7,723 bases of DNA, taken from positions 1 to 7,723 of the forward strand of contig CAMWMO010000056.1 of NCBI GenBank assembly GCA_947175305.1, read 5' to 3'. Numbering within the stretch: the first letter of the stretch is position 1; each line of letters begins with the position of its first letter. Below the pieces are notes generated by a model. That model did not search any database, was not told where the DNA came from, and saw nothing but the letters and a program-made list of their open reading frames with translations. Of this stretch, positions 6,640 to 7,723 are shown one piece after another. Origin of the DNA: an uncultured Lachnospiraceae bacterium. Lineage in GTDB: Bacteria; Bacillota; Clostridia; Lachnospirales; Lachnospiraceae. Made by a program: the position numbers and the translations under genes.

Positions 6640-7723
6640 TGTCCTGTCCTTTCTTTACGCTGTACTTCCTTATAACAAAGTGCATACAGGTTCCTTCATT
6701 TTCCTTGCTGGTCGCCCAGATATAGCCACCGTGATCCTCTATGATCTTCTTCACGATCGACAGCCCGATACCGCTGCCGCCCTGAGAGGAATTGCGGGAA
6801 GCATCCGTTCTGTAAAACCGTTCAAAGATGTTGGGCAGATCTTTTGCGGCGATTCCCTTTCCGTTATCTTCTATCTCCACACGGATGGAATCCACCTCGT
6901 CTAAAATACGAATGTCTATGACGCCCTTTTCCTTATCCAGATATTTCACGCTGTTGCTTATGATATTATTGACCACCCGTTTCAGCTGCTCCGGGTCCGC
7001 TATGATCTGCGTGGAGGGTTCCACCAGATCCTCATAATTTAACTGGATATTCTTCGACTCCAGATCCAGGCCTACCTCCTCCACGCAGTCCCCGAAATAT
7101 TCCGCCACATTGATGCGGTGGAAATGATAGGGGATCCGGTTGCTGTCAATTCCGGAATAGGTGGTGAGCTCGTTGATCAGACGATCCATATCGTTAGCCT
7201 TATTATAGATGGTTTTAATATATTTATCCATCTTTTCCGGCGTGTCCGCAACCCCGTCCATGATACCTTCCACATAACCCTTCACTGCGGTGATAGGTGT
7301 TTTCAGATCATGGGAAATGTTGCTGATCAGCTCCCGGTTTTTCTGTTCATGCTCAAATTTCTCATCCAGAGACTCCTTCAGCCGCAGTCTCATATCTTCA
7401 TAATTGCGGTAAAGCTCTCCGATCTCTCCCTTCTCGTCCGTGGTAAGCATATATTCCAGATTACCCTCGGCAATATTCTGCATCGCAGTATTTAGCTGGT
7501 TGATCGGGGTAAATATACCCTTCTGGATCCACTGCGTCAACAGAATACTTGTAAGCAGGAGTACCAGAATAAAGGAAAGAGCCATATTGTGAAGCGTTTT
7601 TCGAGAGAGCAGGGAGCTGACGCTCGTCACTACAAAAAAACTGCCCTCGCTGCCATCCAAAAAGTAAAAGTCAACTTCCTTGACCAGCTTTTTGATATTG
7701 TTATAGTAATAGCCCGCTTCCGC
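6632..7723 (-). CDS. Sensor histidine kinase, 5' end truncated by window edge
   Basis: The reading frame is open to the window edge, so the N-terminus is missing; 363 residues are visible. The first ~45 look like the end of an extracytoplasmic sensor domain. They are followed by a membrane segment (about 47-65, MALSFILVLLLTSILLTQW) and a HAMP domain (about 66-120, TPINQLNTAMQNIAEGN...). The dimerisation/phosphoacceptor domain has the H box ISNISHDLKTPIT with His138. The ATPase domain has the N box (about 251-262, NNIISNSVKYL), the G1 box DNGKGI (286-291), the F box IFERFYR and the G2 box GGSGIGLSI (315-323). It should autophosphorylate on His138 and pass the phosphate to Asp52 of the adjacent regulator. 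The signal sensed is unknown because the sensor domain is mostly outside the window. The TAA stop lies inside the regulator's start region. Confidence 0.95.
   Translation of the reverse strand, partial: AEAGYYYNNIKKLVKEVDFYFLDGSEGSFFVVTSVSSLLSRKTLHNMALSFILVLLLTSILLTQWIQKGIFTPINQLNTAMQNIAEGNLEYMLTTDEKGEIGELYRNYEDMRLRLKESLDEKFEHEQKNRELISNISHDLKTPITAVKGYVEGIMDGVADTPEKMDKYIKTIYNKANDMDRLINELTTYSGIDSNRIPYHFHRINVAEYFGDCVEEVGLDLESKNIQLNYEDLVEPSTQIIADPEQLKRVVNNIISNSVKYLDKEKGVIDIRILDEVDSIRVEIEDNGKGIAAKDLPNIFERFYRTDASRNSSQGGSGIGLSIVKKIIEDHGGYIWATSKENEGTCMHFVIRKYSVKKGQDSE

Noticed and set aside
7658..7660. TTG at 7660 as start of the histidine kinase
   Set aside because: The same frame continues open to the window edge with plausible sensor-domain sequence, and a kinase of this type needs an earlier first membrane segment. 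The gene is truncated by the window instead.
1..7723. Mobile element, CRISPR array, prophage, toxin-antitoxin or defence system
   Set aside because: No transposase, integrase, direct-repeat array, tRNA attachment site or characteristic small gene pair is visible. All genes are co-directional with housekeeping or envelope functions.

Overview
All eight genes in this window lie on the minus strand, so transcription runs from high to low coordinates. The window looks like ordinary chromosome from a low-to-mid G+C Gram-positive anaerobe of the class Clostridia, most likely Lachnospiraceae-like. The reasons are a classic T-box leader in front of proS, an archaeal/eukaryotic-type prolyl-tRNA synthetase, strong AGGAGG-type ribosome binding sites, a single-membrane lipoprotein signal, and a YtvI-like AI-2E family protein. 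The species call is inference; no 16S or other marker gene is present.

Layout in transcription order. (1) 7723-5211: a sensor histidine kinase whose 5' end is cut by the window edge, an OmpR/PhoB-type response regulator that overlaps it by 8 nt and starts with GTG, then an RluA-family pseudouridine synthase 16 nt further on. A clear intrinsic terminator (5119-5146) closes this unit. (2) 5067 (or 5079)-3997: an AI-2E/YtvI-like polytopic membrane protein with an awkward translation start. (3) 3914-2325: a large polytopic membrane protein with the loop signature of the O-antigen ligase/Wzy polymerase superfamily. (4) 2288-2012: a near-consensus sigma-A promoter and a T-box riboswitch ending in a terminator hairpin. 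(5) 1992-562: proS. (6) 549-100: a small single-pass membrane protein of unknown function. (7) 87-1: the first 29 codons of a lipoprotein that runs off the window.

How they work together. Genes 5-7 are closely packed (12-nt gaps, each ribosome binding site touching the previous stop codon), with no visible promoter between them. The proS T-box therefore probably also sets expression of two envelope proteins in response to uncharged tRNA-Pro. The kinase, regulator and pseudouridine synthase form a second operon. The two polytopic membrane genes between them are spaced more loosely, and their promoters could not be identified.

I see no mobile element, CRISPR array, tRNA or rRNA gene, phage gene or defence system. 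Nothing here strongly suggests a new multi-gene system. The points most worth a second look are the coupling of envelope genes to the proline T-box, a dyad embedded in the proS promoter, the internal helical repeat in the 149-aa protein, and the pseudouridine synthase placed in a two-component operon.
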